DNA from: Synchiropus splendidus | Taxonomy: Eukaryota > Chordata > Actinopteri > Syngnathiformes > Callionymidae | Assembly (NCBI RefSeq): GCF_027744825.2 | Contig: NW_026527059.1 | Location: 558,001 to 622,000 of the forward strand | Direction: 5' to 3' | Length of the DNA stretch: 64,000 nucleotides | Shown: piece after piece, positions 1 through 12,900 of the stretch | How positions within the stretch are numbered: the first letter of the stretch is position 1 | How the letters are laid out: each line of letters begins with the position of its first letter | Translations under genes and position numbers: made by a program | The notes under the pieces: generated by a model | What the model saw: the letters and a program-made list of their open reading frames with translations, nothing else | Told to the model about the DNA's origin: nothing | Database searches by the model: none

Positions 1-403
1 CTATAGTGGGAGGTTAAAATTTCATGTTCTGAAGCTTTCCTGAAAAGTTATGGCACAATGCACAAAAACGCTTTTCAGCCTGAGATAAGGTGGGTTTCGG
101 AACGCCAAACATAAAAGTGTTGATAACTTTCGAAAAACACTTCAGAGAGCTTAGATTTGATGTGCACCTACTAGAAAGACCCTTTCTGCTATAGTGGGAG
201 GTTAAAATTTCATGTTCTGAAGCTTCCCTGAAAAGTTATGGCACAATGCTTAAAAACGCTTTTCAGCCTGAGATAAGGTGGGTTTCGGAACGCCAAACAT
301 AAAAGTGTTGATAACTTTGGAAAAACACTTCAGACAGTTTAGATTTGATGTGCAACTACTAGAAAGACCCTTTCTGCTATAGTGGGAGGTTAAAATTTCA
401 TGT

Positions 404-522
404 TCTGAAGCTTTCCTGAAAAGTTATGGCACAATGCACAAAAACGCTTTTCAGCCTGAGATAAGGTGGGTTTCGGAACGCCAAACATAAAAGTGTTGAT
501 AACTTTTGAAAAACACTTCAGA
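404..522. other. Concentric two-block dyad within the monomer (example in M3)
   Basis: Two separate inverted-repeat pairs share one symmetry axis. The outer arms are TCTGAAG (404-410) and CTTCAGA (516-522), 7 bp exact. The inner arms are AAAAGTTAT (419-427) and ATAACTTTT (499-507), 9 bp exact. Paired coordinates always sum to 926 in this monomer, which puts the axis at offset 87. Between the arms, offsets 37, 38 and 41 also pair with 137, 136 and 133 in T38 monomers. The inner arm is 9 bp only in T131 monomers and 8 bp elsewhere. It could mark folding (cruciform or hairpin) or a dimeric protein site; both are inference. Confidence 0.7.
416..454. other. 8-bp inverted repeat CTGAAAAG/CTTTTCAG (example in M3)
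   Basis: CTGAAAAG (416-423) and CTTTTCAG (447-454) are perfect reverse complements separated by 23 bases, at offsets 40-47 and 71-78. The pair is kept in nearly every monomer. It overlaps the left inner arm of the larger dyad, so in single-stranded DNA or RNA the two foldings would compete. The interval contains the diagnostic 62-63 dinucleotide and the A-run at 64-68 that expands in six monomers. This is a structural observation only. Confidence 0.65.
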
Positions 523-1880
523 CAGCTTAGATTTGATGTGCAACTACTAGAAAGACCCTTTCTGCTATAGTGGGAGGTTAAAATTTCATGTTCTGAAGCT
601 TCCCTGAAAAGTTATGGCGCAATGCACAAAAATGCTTTTCAGCCTGAGATAAGGTGGGTTTCGGAACGCCAAACATAAAAGTGTTGATAACTTTGGAAAA
701 ACACTTCAGACAGTTTAGATTTGATGTGCAACTACTAGAAAGACCCTTTCTGCTATAGTGGGAGGTTAAAATTTCATGTTCTGAAGCTTCCCTGAAAAGT
801 TATGGCACAATGCACAAAAACGCTTTTCAGCCTGAGATAAGGTGGGTTTCGGAACGCCAAACATAAAAGTGTTGATAACTTTCGAAAAACACTTCAGAGA
901 GCTTAGATTTGATGTGCACCTACTAGAAAGACCCTTTCTGCTATAGTGGGAGGTTAAAATTTCATGTTCTGAAGCTTTCCTGAAAAGTTATGGCACAATG
1001 CACAAAAACGCTTTTCAGCGTGAGATAAGGTGGGTTTCGGAACGCCAAACATAAAAGTGTTGATAACTTTTGAAAAACACTTCAGACAGCTTAGATTTGA
1101 TGTGCAACTACTAGAAAGACCCTTTCTGCTATAGTGGGAGGTTAAAATTTCATGTTCTGAAGCTTCCCTGAAAAGTTATGGCACAATGCGTAAACACGCT
1201 TTTCAGGCTGAGATAAGGTGGGTTTCGGAACGCCAAACATAAAAGTGTAGATAACTTTGGAAAAACACTTCAGACAGTTTAGATTTGATGTGCAACTACT
1301 AGAAAGACCCTTTCTGCTATAGTGGGAGGTTAAAATTTCATGTTCTGAAGCTTTCCTGAAAAGTTATGGCACAATGCACAAAAACGCTTTTCAGCCTGAG
1401 ATAAGGTTGTTTTCGGAACGCCAAACATAAAAGTGTTGATAACTTTTGAAAAACACTTCAGACAGCTTAGATTTGATGTGCAACTACTAGAAAGACCCTT
1501 TCTGCTATAGTGGGAGGTTAAAATTTCATGTTCTGAAGCTTCCCTGAAAAGTTATGGCACAATGCACAAAAACGCTTTTCAGCCTGAGATAAGGTGGGTT
1601 TCGGAACGCCAAACATAAAAGTGTTGATAACTTTGGAAAAACACTTCAGACAGTTTAGATTTGATGTGCAACTACTAGAAAGACCCTTTCTGCTATAGTG
1701 GGAGGTTAAAATTTCATGTTCTGAAGCTTCCCTGAAAAGTTATGGCACAATGCACAAAAACGCTTTTCAGCCTGAGATAAGGTGGGTTTCGGAACGCCAA
1801 ACATAAAAGTGTTGATAACTTTTGAAAAACACTTTAGACAGCTTAGATTTGATGTGCAACTACTAGAAAGACCCTTTCTG

Positions 1881-4800
1881 CTATAGTGGGAGGTTAAAAT
1901 TTCATGTTCTGAAGCTTCCCTGAAAAGTTATGGCACAATGCACAAAAACGCTTTTCAGCCTGAGATAAGGTGGGTTTCGGAACGCCAAACATAAAAGTGT
2001 TGATAACTTTGGAAAAACACTTCAGACAGTTTAGATTTGATGTGCAACTACTAGAAAGACCCTTTCTGCTATAGTGGGAGGTTAAAATTTCATGTTCTGA
2101 AGCTTCCCTGAAAAGTTATGGCACAATGCACAAAAACGCTTTTCAGCCTGAGATAAGGTGGGTTTCGGAACGCCAAACATAAAAGTGTTAATAACTTTGG
2201 AAAAACACTTCAGACAGTTTAGATTTGATGTGCAACTACTAGAAAGACCCTTTCTGCTATAGTGGGAGGTTAAAATTTCATGTTCTGAAGCTTCCCTGAA
2301 AAGTTATGGCACAATGCACAAAAACGCTTTTCAGCCTGAGATAAGGTGGGTTTCGGAACGCCAAACATAAAAGTGTTGATAACTTTCGAAAAACACTTCA
2401 GAGAGCTTAGATTTGATGTGCACCTACTACAAAGACCCTTTCTGCTATAGTGGGAGGTTAAAATTTCATGTTCTGAAGCTTCCCTGAAAAGTTATGGCAC
2501 AATGCGTAAAAACGCTTTTCAGCCTGAGATAAGGTGGGTTTCGGAACGCCAAACATAAAAGTGTTGATAACTTTGGAAAAACACTTCAGACAGTTTAGAT
2601 TTGATGTGCAACTACTAGAAAGACCCTTTCTGCTATAGTGGGAGGTTAAAATTTCATGTTCTGAAGCTTTCCTGAAAAGTTATGGCACAATGCACAAAAA
2701 CGCTTTTCAGCCTGAGATAAGGTGGGTTTCGGAACGCCAAACATAAAAGTGTTGATAACTTTGGAAAAACACTTCAGACAGCTTAGATTTGATGTGCAAC
2801 TACTAGAAAGACCCTTTCTGCTATAGTGGGAGGTTAAAATTTCATGTTCTGAAGCTTCCCTGAAAAGTTATGGCACAATGCACAAAAACGCTTTTCAGCC
2901 TGAGATAAGGTGGGTTTCGGAACGCCAAACATAAAAGTGTTGATAACTTTCGAAAAACACTTCAGAGAGCTTAGATTTGATGTGCACCTACTAGAAAGAC
3001 CCTTTCTGCTATAGTGGGAGGTTAAAATTTCATGTTCTGAAGCTTCCCTGAAAAGTTATGGCACAATGCGTAAAAACGCTTTTCAGCCTGAGATAAGGTG
3101 GGTTTCGGAACGCCAAACATAAAAGTGTTGATAACTTTGGAAAAACACTTCAGACAGTTTAGATTTGATGTGCAACTACTAGAAAGACCCTTTCTGCTAT
3201 AGTGGGAGGTTAAAATTTCATGTTCTGAAGCTTTCCTGAAAAGTTATGGCACAATGCACAAAAACGCTTTTCAGCCTGAGATAAGGTGGGTTTCGGAACG
3301 CCAAACATAAAAGTGTTGATAACTTTTGAAAAACACTTCAGACAGCTTAGATTTGATGTGCAACTACTAGAAAGACCCTTTCTGCTATAGTGGGAGGTTA
3401 AAATTTCATGTTCTGAAGCTTCCCTGAAAAGTTATGGCACAATGCACAAAAACGCTTTTCAGCCTGAGATAAGGTGGGTTTCGGAACGCCAAACATAAAA
3501 GTGTTGATAACTTTGGAAAAACACTTCAGACAGTTTAGATTTGATGTGCAACTACTAGAAAGACCCTTTCTGCTATAGTGGGAGGTTAAAATTTCACGTT
3601 CTGAAGCTTTCCTGAAAAGTTATGGCACAATGCACAAAAACGCTTTTCAGCCTGAGATAAGGTGGGTTTCGGAACGCCAAACATAAAAGTGTTGATAACT
3701 TTGGAAAAACACTTCAGACAGTTTAGATTTGATGTGCAACTACTAGAAAGACACTTTCTGCTATAGTGGGAGGTTAAAATTTCATGTTCTGAAGCTTCCC
3801 TGAAAAGTTATGGCACAATGCACAAAAACGCTTTTCAGCCTGAGATAAGGTGGGTTTCGGAACGCCAAACATAAAAGTGTTGATAACTTTTGAAAAACAC
3901 TTCAGACAGCTTAGATTTGATGTGCAACTACTAGAAAGACCCTTTCTGCTATAGTGGGAGGTTAAAATTTCATGTTCTGAAGCTTCCCTGAAAAGTTATG
4001 GCACAATGCACAAAAACGCTTTTCAGCCTGAGATAAGGTGGGTTTCGGAACGCCAAACATAAAAGTGTTGATAACTTTGGAAAAACACTTCAGACAGTTT
4101 AGATTTGATGTGCAACTACTAGAAAGACCCTTTCTGCTATAGTGGGAGGTTAAAATTTCATGTTCTGAAGCTTCCCTGAAAAGTTATGGCACAATGCACA
4201 AAAACGCTTTTCAGCCTGAGATAAGGTGGGTTTCGGAACGCCAAACATAAAAGTGTTGATAACTTTGGAAAAACACTTCAGACAGTTTAGATTTGATGTG
4301 CAACTACTAGAAAGACACTTTCTGCTATAGTGGGAGGTTAAAATTTCATGTTCTGAAGCTTTCCTGAAAAGTTATGGCACAATGCACAAAAACGCTTTTC
4401 AGCCTGAGATAAGGTGGGTTTCGGAACGCCAAACATAAAAGTGTTGATAACTTTCGAAAAACACTTCAGAGAGCTTAGATTTGATGTGCACCTACTAGAA
4501 AGACCCTTTCTGCTATAGTGGGAGGTTAAAATTTCATGTTCTGAAGCTTCCCTGAAAAGTTATGGCACAATGCGTAAAAACGCTTTTCAGCCTGAGATAA
4601 GGTGGGTTTCGGAACGCCAAACATAAAAGTGTTGATAACTTTGGAAAAACACTTCAGACAGTTTAGATTTGATGTGCAACTACTAGAAAGACCCTTTCTG
4701 CTATAGTGGGAGGTTAAAATTTCATGTTCTGAAGCTTTCCTGAAAAGTTATGGCACAATGCACAAAAACGCTTTTCAGCCTGAGATAAGGTGGGTTTCGG

Positions 4801-5452
4801 AACGCCAAACATAAAAGTGTTGATAACTTTCGAAAAACACTTCAGAGAGCTTAGATTTGATGTGCACCTACTAGAAAGACCCTTTCTGCTATAGTGGGAG
4901 GTTAAAATTTCATGTTCTGAAGCTTCCCTGAAAAGTTATGGCACAATGCACAAAAACGCTTTTCAGCCTGAGATAAGGTGGGTTTCGGAACGCCAAACAT
5001 AAAAGTGTTGATAACTTTTGAAAAACACTTCAGACAGCTTAGATTTGATGTGCAACTACTAGAAAGACCCTTTCTGCTATAGTGGGAGGTTAAAATTTCA
5101 TGTTCTGAAGCTTCCCTGAAAAGTTATGGCACAATGCACAAAAACGCTTTTCAGCCTGAGATAAGGTGGGTTTCGGAACGCCAAACATAAAAGTGTTGAT
5201 AACTTTGGAAAAACACTTCAGACAGTTTAGATTTGATGTGCAACTACTAGAAAGACCCTTTCTGCGATAGTGGGAGGTTAAAATTTCATGTTCTGAAGCT
5301 TTCCTGAAAAGTTATGGCACAATGCACAAAAACGCTTTTCAGCCTGAGATAAGGTGGGTTTCGGAACGCCAAACATAAAAGTGTTGATAACTTTGGAAAA
5401 ACACTTCAGACAGTTTAGATTTGATGTGCAACTACTAGAAAGACACTTTCTG
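1881..5452. repeat. M11-M29, irregular monomer order
   Basis: Nineteen monomers with no clean block repeat that I can trace inside the window. Pairs of a C131/G147/C167 monomer followed by a GT monomer recur (M13-M14, M16-M17, M24-M25). A181 (AGACAC) marks M20, M23 and M29. Private changes include TTTCACGTT in M20, TACTACAAAG in M13 and CTGCGATAG at the M28/M29 junction. M28-M29, together with the next block, match the order seen at M279-M284. Nothing other than satellite is present. Confidence 0.8.
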
Positions 5453-7332
5453 CTATAGTGGGAGGTTAAAATTTCATGTTCTGAAGCTTTCCTGAAAAGT
5501 TATGGCACAATGCACAAAAACGCTTTTCAGCCTGAGATAAGGTGGGTTTCGGAACGCCAAACATAAAAGTGTTGATAACTTTCGAAAAACACTTCAGAGA
5601 GCTTAGATTTGATGTGCACCTACTAGAAAGACCCTTTCTGCTATAGTGGGAGGTTAAAATTTCATGTTCTGAAGCTTCCCTGAAAAGTTATGGCACAATG
5701 CTTAAAAACGCTTTTCAGCCTGAGATAAGGTGGGTTTCGGAACGCCAAACATAAAAGTGTTGATAACTTTGGAAAAACACTTCAGACAGTTTAGATTTGA
5801 TGTGCAACTACTAGAAAGACCCTTTCTGCTATAGTGGGAGGTTAAAATTTCATGTTCTGAAGCTTTCCTGAAAAGTTATGGCACAATGCACAAAAACGCT
5901 TTTCAGCCTGAGATAAGGTGGGTTTCGGAACGCCAAACATAAAAGTGTTGATAACTTTTGAAAAACACTTCAGACAGCTTAGATTTGATGTGCAACTACT
6001 AGAAAGACCCTTTCTGCTATAGTGGGAGGTTAAAATTTCATGTTCTGAAGCTTCCCTGAAAAGTTATGGCACAATGCACAAAAATGCTTTTCAGCCTGAG
6101 ATAAGGTGGGTTTCGGAACGCCAAACATAAAAGTGTTGATAACTTTGGAAAAACACTTCAGACAGTTTAGATTTGATGTGCAACTACTAGAAAGACCCTT
6201 TCTGCTATAGTGGGAGGTTAAAATTTCATGTTCTGAAGCTTCCCTGAAAAGTTATGGCACAATGCACAAAAACGCTTTTCAGCCTGAGATAAGGTGGGTT
6301 TCGGAACGCCAAACATAAAAGTGTTGATAACTTTCGAAAAACACTTCAGAGAGCTTAGATTTGATGTGCACCTACTAGAAAGACCCTTTCTGCTATAGTG
6401 GGAGGTTAAAATTTCATGTTCTGAAGCTTTCCTGAAAAGTTATGGCACAATGCACAAAAACGCTTTTCAGCGTGAGATAAGGTGGGTTTCGGAACGCCAA
6501 ACATAAAAGTGTTGATAACTTTTGAAAAACACTTCAGACAGCTTAGATTTGATGTGCAACTACTAGAAAGACCCTTTCTGCTATAGTGGGAGGTTAAAAT
6601 TTCATGTTCTGAAGCTTCCCTGAAAAGTTATGGCACAATGCGTAAACACGCTTTTCAGGCTGAGATAAGGTGGGTTTCGGAACGCCAAACATAAAAGTGT
6701 AGATAACTTTGGAAAAACACTTCAGACAGTTTAGATTTGATGTGCAACTACTAGAAAGACCCTTTCTGCTATAGTGGGAGGTTAAAATTTCATGTTCTGA
6801 AGCTTTCCTGAAAAGTTATGGCACAATGCACAAAAACGCTTTTCAGCCTGAGATAAGGTTGTTTTCGGAACGCCAAACATAAAAGTGTTGATAACTTTTG
6901 AAAAACACTTCAGACAGCTTAGATTTGATGTGCAACTACTAGAAAGACCCTTTCTGCTATAGTGGGAGGTTAAAATTTCATGTTCTGAAGCTTCCCTGAA
7001 AAGTTATGGCACAATGCACAAAAACGCTTTTCAGCCTGAGATAAGGTGGGTTTCGGAACGCCAAACATAAAAGTGTTGATAACTTTGGAAAAACACTTCA
7101 GACAGTTTAGATTTGATGTGCAACTACTAGAAAGACCCTTTCTGCTATAGTGGGAGGTTAAAATTTCATGTTCTGAAGCTTCCCTGAAAAGTTATGGCAC
7201 AATGCACAAAAACGCTTTTCAGCCTGAGATAAGGTGGGTTTCGGAACGCCAAACATAAAAGTGTTGATAACTTTTGAAAAACATTTCAGACAGCTTAGAT
7301 TTGATGTGCAACTACTAGAAAGACCCTTTCTG
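5453..7332. repeat. Left block copy 2, M30-M39
   Basis: Second copy of the ten-monomer block at 1-1880, exactly 29 x 188 bp downstream, with the same rare marks (TT62-63 in M31, CAGCGTGAG in M35, GCGTAAACACGC plus CAGGCTGAG in M36, AAGGTTGTTTT in M37). The first monomer of each copy (M1, M30) is the T38/C131/G147/C167 type. The match ends after M39: M40 is a C131/C167 monomer where M11 is a plain G131 monomer. M39 carries ACATTTCAG where M10 carries ACTTTAGAC, so the two differ by private changes. Confidence 0.85.
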
Positions 7333-7896
7333 CTATAGTGGGAGGTTAAAATTTCATGTTCTGAAGCTTCCCTGAAAAGTTATGGCACAATGCACAAAAA
7401 CGCTTTTCAGCCTGAGATAAGGTGGGTTTCGGAACGCCAAACATAAAAGTGTTGATAACTTTCGAAAAACACTTCAGACAGCTTAGATTTGATGTGCACC
7501 TACTAGAAAGACCCTTTCTGCTATAGTGGGAGGTTAAAATTTCATGTTCTGAAGCTTCCCTGAAAAGTTATGGCACAATGCGTAAAAACGCTTTTCAGCC
7601 TGAGATAAGGTGGGTTTCGGAACGCCAAACATAAAAGTGTAGATAACTTTGGAAAAACACTTCAGACAGTTTAGATTTGATGTGCAACTACTAGAAAGAC
7701 CCTTTCTGCTATAGTGGGAGGTTAAAATTTCATGTTCTGAAGCTTTCCTGAAAAGTTATGGCACAATGCACAAAAACGCTTTTCAGCCTGAGATAAGGTG
7801 GGTTTCGGAACGCCAAACATAAAAGTGTTGATAACTTTTGAAAAACACTTCAGACAGCTTAGATTTGATGTGCAACTACTAGAAAGACCCTTTCTG
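7333..7896. repeat. M40-M42, first 'anchor' trio
   Basis: Three monomers in the order C131/C150/C167, then GT62-63 with A121, then T38/T131. This trio, followed by a G131-or-A131 monomer, an A122 monomer and a G147/C167 monomer, recurs at 9402, 12411, 16736, 21625, 25950, 35539, 48511 and 56783. It is the most widely conserved ordered string in the window and leads into every +A monomer. Confidence 0.8.
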
Positions 7897-9965
7897 CTAT
7901 AGTGGGAGGTTAAAATTTCATGTTCTGAAGCTTCCCTGAAAAGTTATGGCACAATGCACAAAAAACGCTTTTCAGCCTGAGATAAGGTGGGTTTCGGAAC
8001 GCCAAACATAAAAGTGTTGATAACTTTGGAAAAACACTTCAGACAGTTTAGATTTGATGTGCAACTACTAGAAAGACCCTTTCTGCTATAGTGGGAGGTT
8101 AAAATTTCATGTTCTGAAGCTTCCCTGAAAAGTTATGGCACAATGCACAAAAACGCTTTTCAGCCTGAGATAAGGTGGGTTTCGGAACGCCAAACATAAA
8201 AGTGTTAATAACTTTGGAAAAACACTTCAGACAGTTTAGATTTGATGTGCAACTACTAGAAAGACCCTTTCTGCTATAGTGGGAGGTTAAAATTTCATGT
8301 TCTGAAGCTTTCCTGAAAAGTTATGGCACAATGCACAAAAACGCTTTTCAGCCTGAGATAAGGTGGGTTTCGGAACGCCAAACATAAAAGTGTTGATAAC
8401 TTTGGAAAAACACTTCAGAGAGCTTAGATTTGATGTGCACCTACTAGAAAGACCCTTTCTGCTATAGTGGGAGGTTAAAATTTCATGTTCTGAAGCTTCC
8501 CTGAAAAGTTATGGCACAATGCGTAAAAACGCTTTTCAGCCTGAGATAAGGTGGGTTTCGGAACGCCAAACATAAAAGTGTTGATAACTTTGGAAAAACA
8601 CTTCAGACAGTTTAGATTTGATGTGCAACTACTAGAAAGACCCTTTCTGCTATAGTGGGAGGTTAAAATTTCATGTTCTGAAGCTTTCCTGAAAAGTTAT
8701 GGCACAATGCACAAAAACGCTTTTCAGCCTGAGATAAGGTGGGTTTCGGAACGCCAAACATAAAAGTGTTGATAACTTTTGAAAAACACTTCAGACAGCT
8801 TAGATTTGATGTGCAACTACTAGAAAGACCCTTTCTGCTCTAGTGGGAGGTTAAAATTTCATGTTCTGAAGCTTCCCTGAAAAGTTATGGCACAATGCAC
8901 AAAAACGCTTTTCAGCCTGAGATAAGGTGGGTTTCGGAACGCCAAACATAAAAGTGTTGATAACTTTGGAAAAACACTTCAGACAGTTTAGATTTGATGT
9001 GCAACTACTAGAAAGACCCTTTCTGCTATAGTGGGAGGTTAAAATTTCATGTTCTGAAGCTTCCCTGAAAAGTTATGGCACAATGCACAAAAACGCTTTT
9101 CAGCCTGAGATAAGGTGGGTTTCGGAACGCCAAACATAAAAGTGTTGATAACTTTTGAAAAACACTTCAGACAGCTTAGATTTGATGTGCAACTACTAGA
9201 AAGACCCTTTCTGCTATAGTGGGAGGTTAAAATTTCATGTTCTGAAGCTTCCCTGAAAAGTTATGGCACAATGCACAAAAACGCTTTTCAGCCTGAGATA
9301 AGGTGGGTTTCGGAACGCCAAACATAAAAGTGTTGATAACTTTTGAAAAATACTTCAGACAGCTTAGATTTGATGTGCAACTACTAGAAAGACCCTTTCT
9401 GCTATAGTGGGAGGTTAAAATTTCATGTTCTGAAGCTTCCCTGAAAAGTTATGGCACAATGCACAAAAACGCTTTTCAGCCTGAGATAAGGTGGGTTTCG
9501 GAACGCCAAACATAAAAGTGTTGATAACTTTCGAAAAACACTTCAGACAGCTTAGATTTGATGTGCACCTACTAGAAAGACCCTTTCTGCTATAGTGGGA
9601 GGTTAAAATTTCATGTTCTGAAGCTTCCCTGAAAAGTTATGGCACAATGCGTAAAAACGCTTTTCAGCCTGAGATAAGGTGGGTTTCGGAACGCCAAACA
9701 TAAAAGTGTAGATAACTTTGGAAAAACACTTCAGACAGTTTAGATTTGATGTGCAACTACTAGAATGACCCTTTCTGCTATAGTGGGAGGTTAAAATTTC
9801 ATGTTCTGAAGCTTTCCTGAAAAGTTATGGCACAATGCACAAAAACGCTTTTCAGCCTGAGATAAGGTGGGTTTCGGAACGCCAAACATAAAAGTGTTGA
9901 TAACTTTTGAAAAACACTTCAGACAGCTTAGATTTGATGTGCAACTACTAGAAAGACCCTTTCTG
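7897..9965. repeat. M43-M53, 11-monomer unit preceding the central HOR
   Basis: The unit starts with the first monomer carrying six A at offset 64 instead of five (7960-7965) and ends just before the next such monomer, 2069 bp (11 x 188 + 1) later. M43 has the +A but still G131 and C147/T150; the later +A monomers also have A131 and G147 with T150. M43 therefore looks like the ancestral or a recombinant form. M44-M46 match M55-M57 and M51-M53 repeat the anchor trio. Private marks are CTGCTCTAG at the M47/M48 junction, AAAAATACTTC in M50 and AGAATGACC in M52. Confidence 0.8.
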
Positions 9966-12900
9966 CTATAGTGGGAGGTTAAAATTTCATGTTCTGAAGC
10001 TTCCCTGAAAAGTTATGGCACAATGCACAAAAAACGCTTTTCAGCCTGAGATAAGGTGGGTTTCGGAACGCCAAACATAAAAGTGTTGATAACTTTAGAA
10101 AAACACTTCAGAGAGTTTAGATTTGATGTGCAACTACTAGAAAGACCCTTTCTGCTATAGTGGGAGGTTAAAATTTCATGTTCTGAAGCTTCCCTGAAAA
10201 GTTATGGCACAATGCACAAAAACGCTTTTCAGCCTGAGATAAGGTGGGTTTCGGAACGCCAAACATAAAAGTGTTAATAACTTTGGAAAAACACTTCAGA
10301 CAGTTTAGATTTGATGTGCAACTACTAGAAAGACCCTTTCTGCTATAGTGGGAGGTTAAAATTTCATGTTCTGAAGCTTTCCTGAAAAGTTATGGCACAA
10401 TGCACAAAAACGCTTTTCAGCCTGAGATAAGGTGGGTTTCGGAACGCCAAACATAAAAGTGTTGATAACTTTGGAAAAACACTTCAGAGAGCTTAGATTT
10501 GATGTGCACCTACTAGAAAGACCCTTTCTGCTATAGTGGGAGGTTAAAATTTCATGTTCTGAAGCTTCCCTGAAAAGTTATGGCACAATGCGTAAAAACG
10601 CTTTTCAGCCTGAGATAAGGTGGGTTTCGGAACGCCAAACATAAAAGTGTTGATAACTTTGGAAAAACACTTCAGACAGTTTAGATTTGATGTGCAACTA
10701 CTAGAAAGACCCTTTCTGCTATAGTGGGAGGTTAAAATTTCATGTTCTGAAGCTTCCCTGAAAAGTTATGGCACAATGCACAAAAACGCTTTTCAGCCTG
10801 AGATAAGGTGGGTTTCGGAACTCCAAACATAAAAGTGTTGATAACTTTCGAAAAACACTTCAGACAGCTTAGATTTGATGTGCACCTACTAGAAAGACCC
10901 TTTCTGCTATAGTGGGAGGTTAAAATTTCATGTTCTGAAGCTTCCCTGAAAAGTTATGGCACAATGCGTAAAAACGCTTTTCAGCCTGAGATAAGGTGGG
11001 TTTCGGAACGCCAAACATAAAAGTGTAGATAACTTTGGAAAAACACTTCAGACAGTTTAGATTTGATGTGCAACTACTAGAAAGACCCTTTCTGCTATAG
11101 TGGGAGGTTAAAATATCATGTTCTGAAGCTTTCCTGAAAAGTTATGGCACAATGCACAAAAACGCTTTTCAGCCTGAGATAAGGTGGGTTTCGGAACGCC
11201 AAACATAAAAGTGTTGATAACTTTTGAAAAACACTTCAGACAGCTTAGATTTGATGTGCAACTACTAGAAAGACCCTTTCTGCTATAGTGGGAGGTTAAA
11301 ATTTCATGTTCTGAAGCTTCCCTGAAAAGTTATGGCACAATGCGTAAAAACGCTTTTCAGCCTGAGATAAGGTGGGTTTCGGAACGCCAAACATAAAAGT
11401 GTTGATAACTTTCGAAAAACACTTCAGACAGCTTAGATTTGATGCGCAACTACTAGAAAGACCCTTTCTGCTATAGTGGGAGGTTAAAATTTCATGTTCT
11501 GAAGCTTCCCTGAAAAGTTATGGCACAATGCGTAAAAACGCTTTTCAGCCTGAGATAAGGTGGGTTTCGGAACGCCAAACATAAAAGTGTAGATAACTTT
11601 GGAAAAACACTTCAGACATTTTAGATTTGATGTGCAACTACTAGAAAGACCCTTTCTGCTATAGTGGGTGGTTAAAATTTCATGTTCTGAAGCTTTCCTG
11701 AAAAGTTATGGCACAATGCACAAAAACGCTTTTCAGCCTGAGATAAGGTGGGTTTCGGAACGCCAAACATAAAAGTGTTGATAACTTTCGAAAAACACTT
11801 CAGACAGCTTAGATTTGATGTGCACCTACTAGAAAGACCCTTTCTGCTATAGTGGGAGGTTAAAATTTCATGTTCTGAACCTTCCCTGAAAAGTTATGGC
11901 ACAATGCGTAAAAACGCTTTTCAGCCTGAGATAAGGTGGGTTTCGGAACGCCAAACATAAAAGTGTTGATAACTTTGGAAAAACACTTCAGACAGTTTAG
12001 ATTTGATGTGCAACTACTAGAAAGACCCTTTCTGCTATAGTGGGAGGTTAAAATATCATGTTCTGAAGCTTTCCTGAAAAGTTATGGCACAATGCACAAA
12101 AACGCTTTTCAGCCTGAGATAAGCTGGGTTTCGGAACGCCGAACATAAAAGTGTTGATAACTTTTGAAAAACACTTCAGACAGCTTAGATTTGATGTGCA
12201 ACTACTAGAAAGACCCTTTCTGCTATAGTGGGAGGTTAAAATTTCATGTTCTGAAGCTTCCCTGAAAAGTTATGGCACAATGCGTAAAAACGCTTTTCAG
12301 CCTGAGATAAGGTGGGTTTCGGAACGCCAAACATAAAAGTGTTGATAACTTTTGAAAAATACTTCAGACAGCTTAGATTTGATGTGCAACTACTAGAAAG
12401 ACCCTTTCTGCTATAGTGGGAGGTTAAAATTTCATGTTCTGAAGCTTCCCTGAAAAGTTATGGCACAATGCACAAAAACGCTTTTCAGCCTGAGATAAGG
12501 TGGGTTTCGGAACGCCAAACATAAAAGTGTTGATAACTTTGGAAAAACACTTCAGACAGTTTAGATTTGATGTGCACCTACTAGAAAGACCCTTTCTGCT
12601 ATAGTGGGAGGTTAAAATTTCATGTTCTGAAGCTTCCCTGAAAAGTTATGGCACAATGCGTAAAAACGCTTTTCAGCCTGAGATAAGGTGGGTTTCGGAA
12701 CGCCAAACATAAAAGTGTAGATAACTTTGGAAAAACACTTCAGACAGTTTAGATTTGATGTGCAACTACTAGAAAGACCCTTTCTGCTATAGTGGGAGGT
12801 TAAAATTTCATGTTCTGAAGCTTTCCTGAAAAGTTACGGCACAATGCACAAAAACGCTTTTCAGCCTGAGATAAGGTGGGTTTCGGAACGCCAAACATAA

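Larger units (their letters stand above)
377..564. repeat. Reference monomer (M3) with internal landmarks
   Basis: M3 is used here to describe the 188-bp unit. Landmarks by offset: AAGCTT (a HindIII site) at 32-37 region; A-tracts at about 16-19, 43-46, 64-68, 113-116 and 133-137; CpG at 69-70, 98-99 and 103-104 in almost every monomer, with extra CpG at 61-62 in GT-type monomers and at 131-132 in C131-type monomers; a TATA-like CATAAAAG at 110-117. M3 has T38, AC62-63, T131, C150 and A167, the commonest T38 type. The length is compatible with one nucleosome core plus about 40 bp of linker. No function is shown by the sequence itself. Confidence 0.9.
1..1880. repeat. Left block copy 1, M1-M10 (29-mer periodicity)
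   Basis: Ten monomers that recur 5452 bp (29 monomers) later at 5453-7332. Shared rare marks prove the match: TT at offset 62-63 in M2, AAAAATGC in M4, CAGCGTGAG in M6, the GCGTAAACACGC plus CAGGCTGAG pair in M7, and AAGGTTGTTTT in M8. M4 has a private GGCGCAATG change absent from its partner. From M2 on, the order of types also matches the TT-led blocks at 46255, 52835 and 61673 but lacks three monomers found there. Confidence 0.85.

Noticed and set aside
1..188. CENP-B box
   Set aside because: The C131 segment TTTCGAAAAACACTTC shares TTCG and a central A with the CENP-B box core, but the required CGGG is CTTC. TTTCGGAACGCC also fails. No monomer has a proper match.
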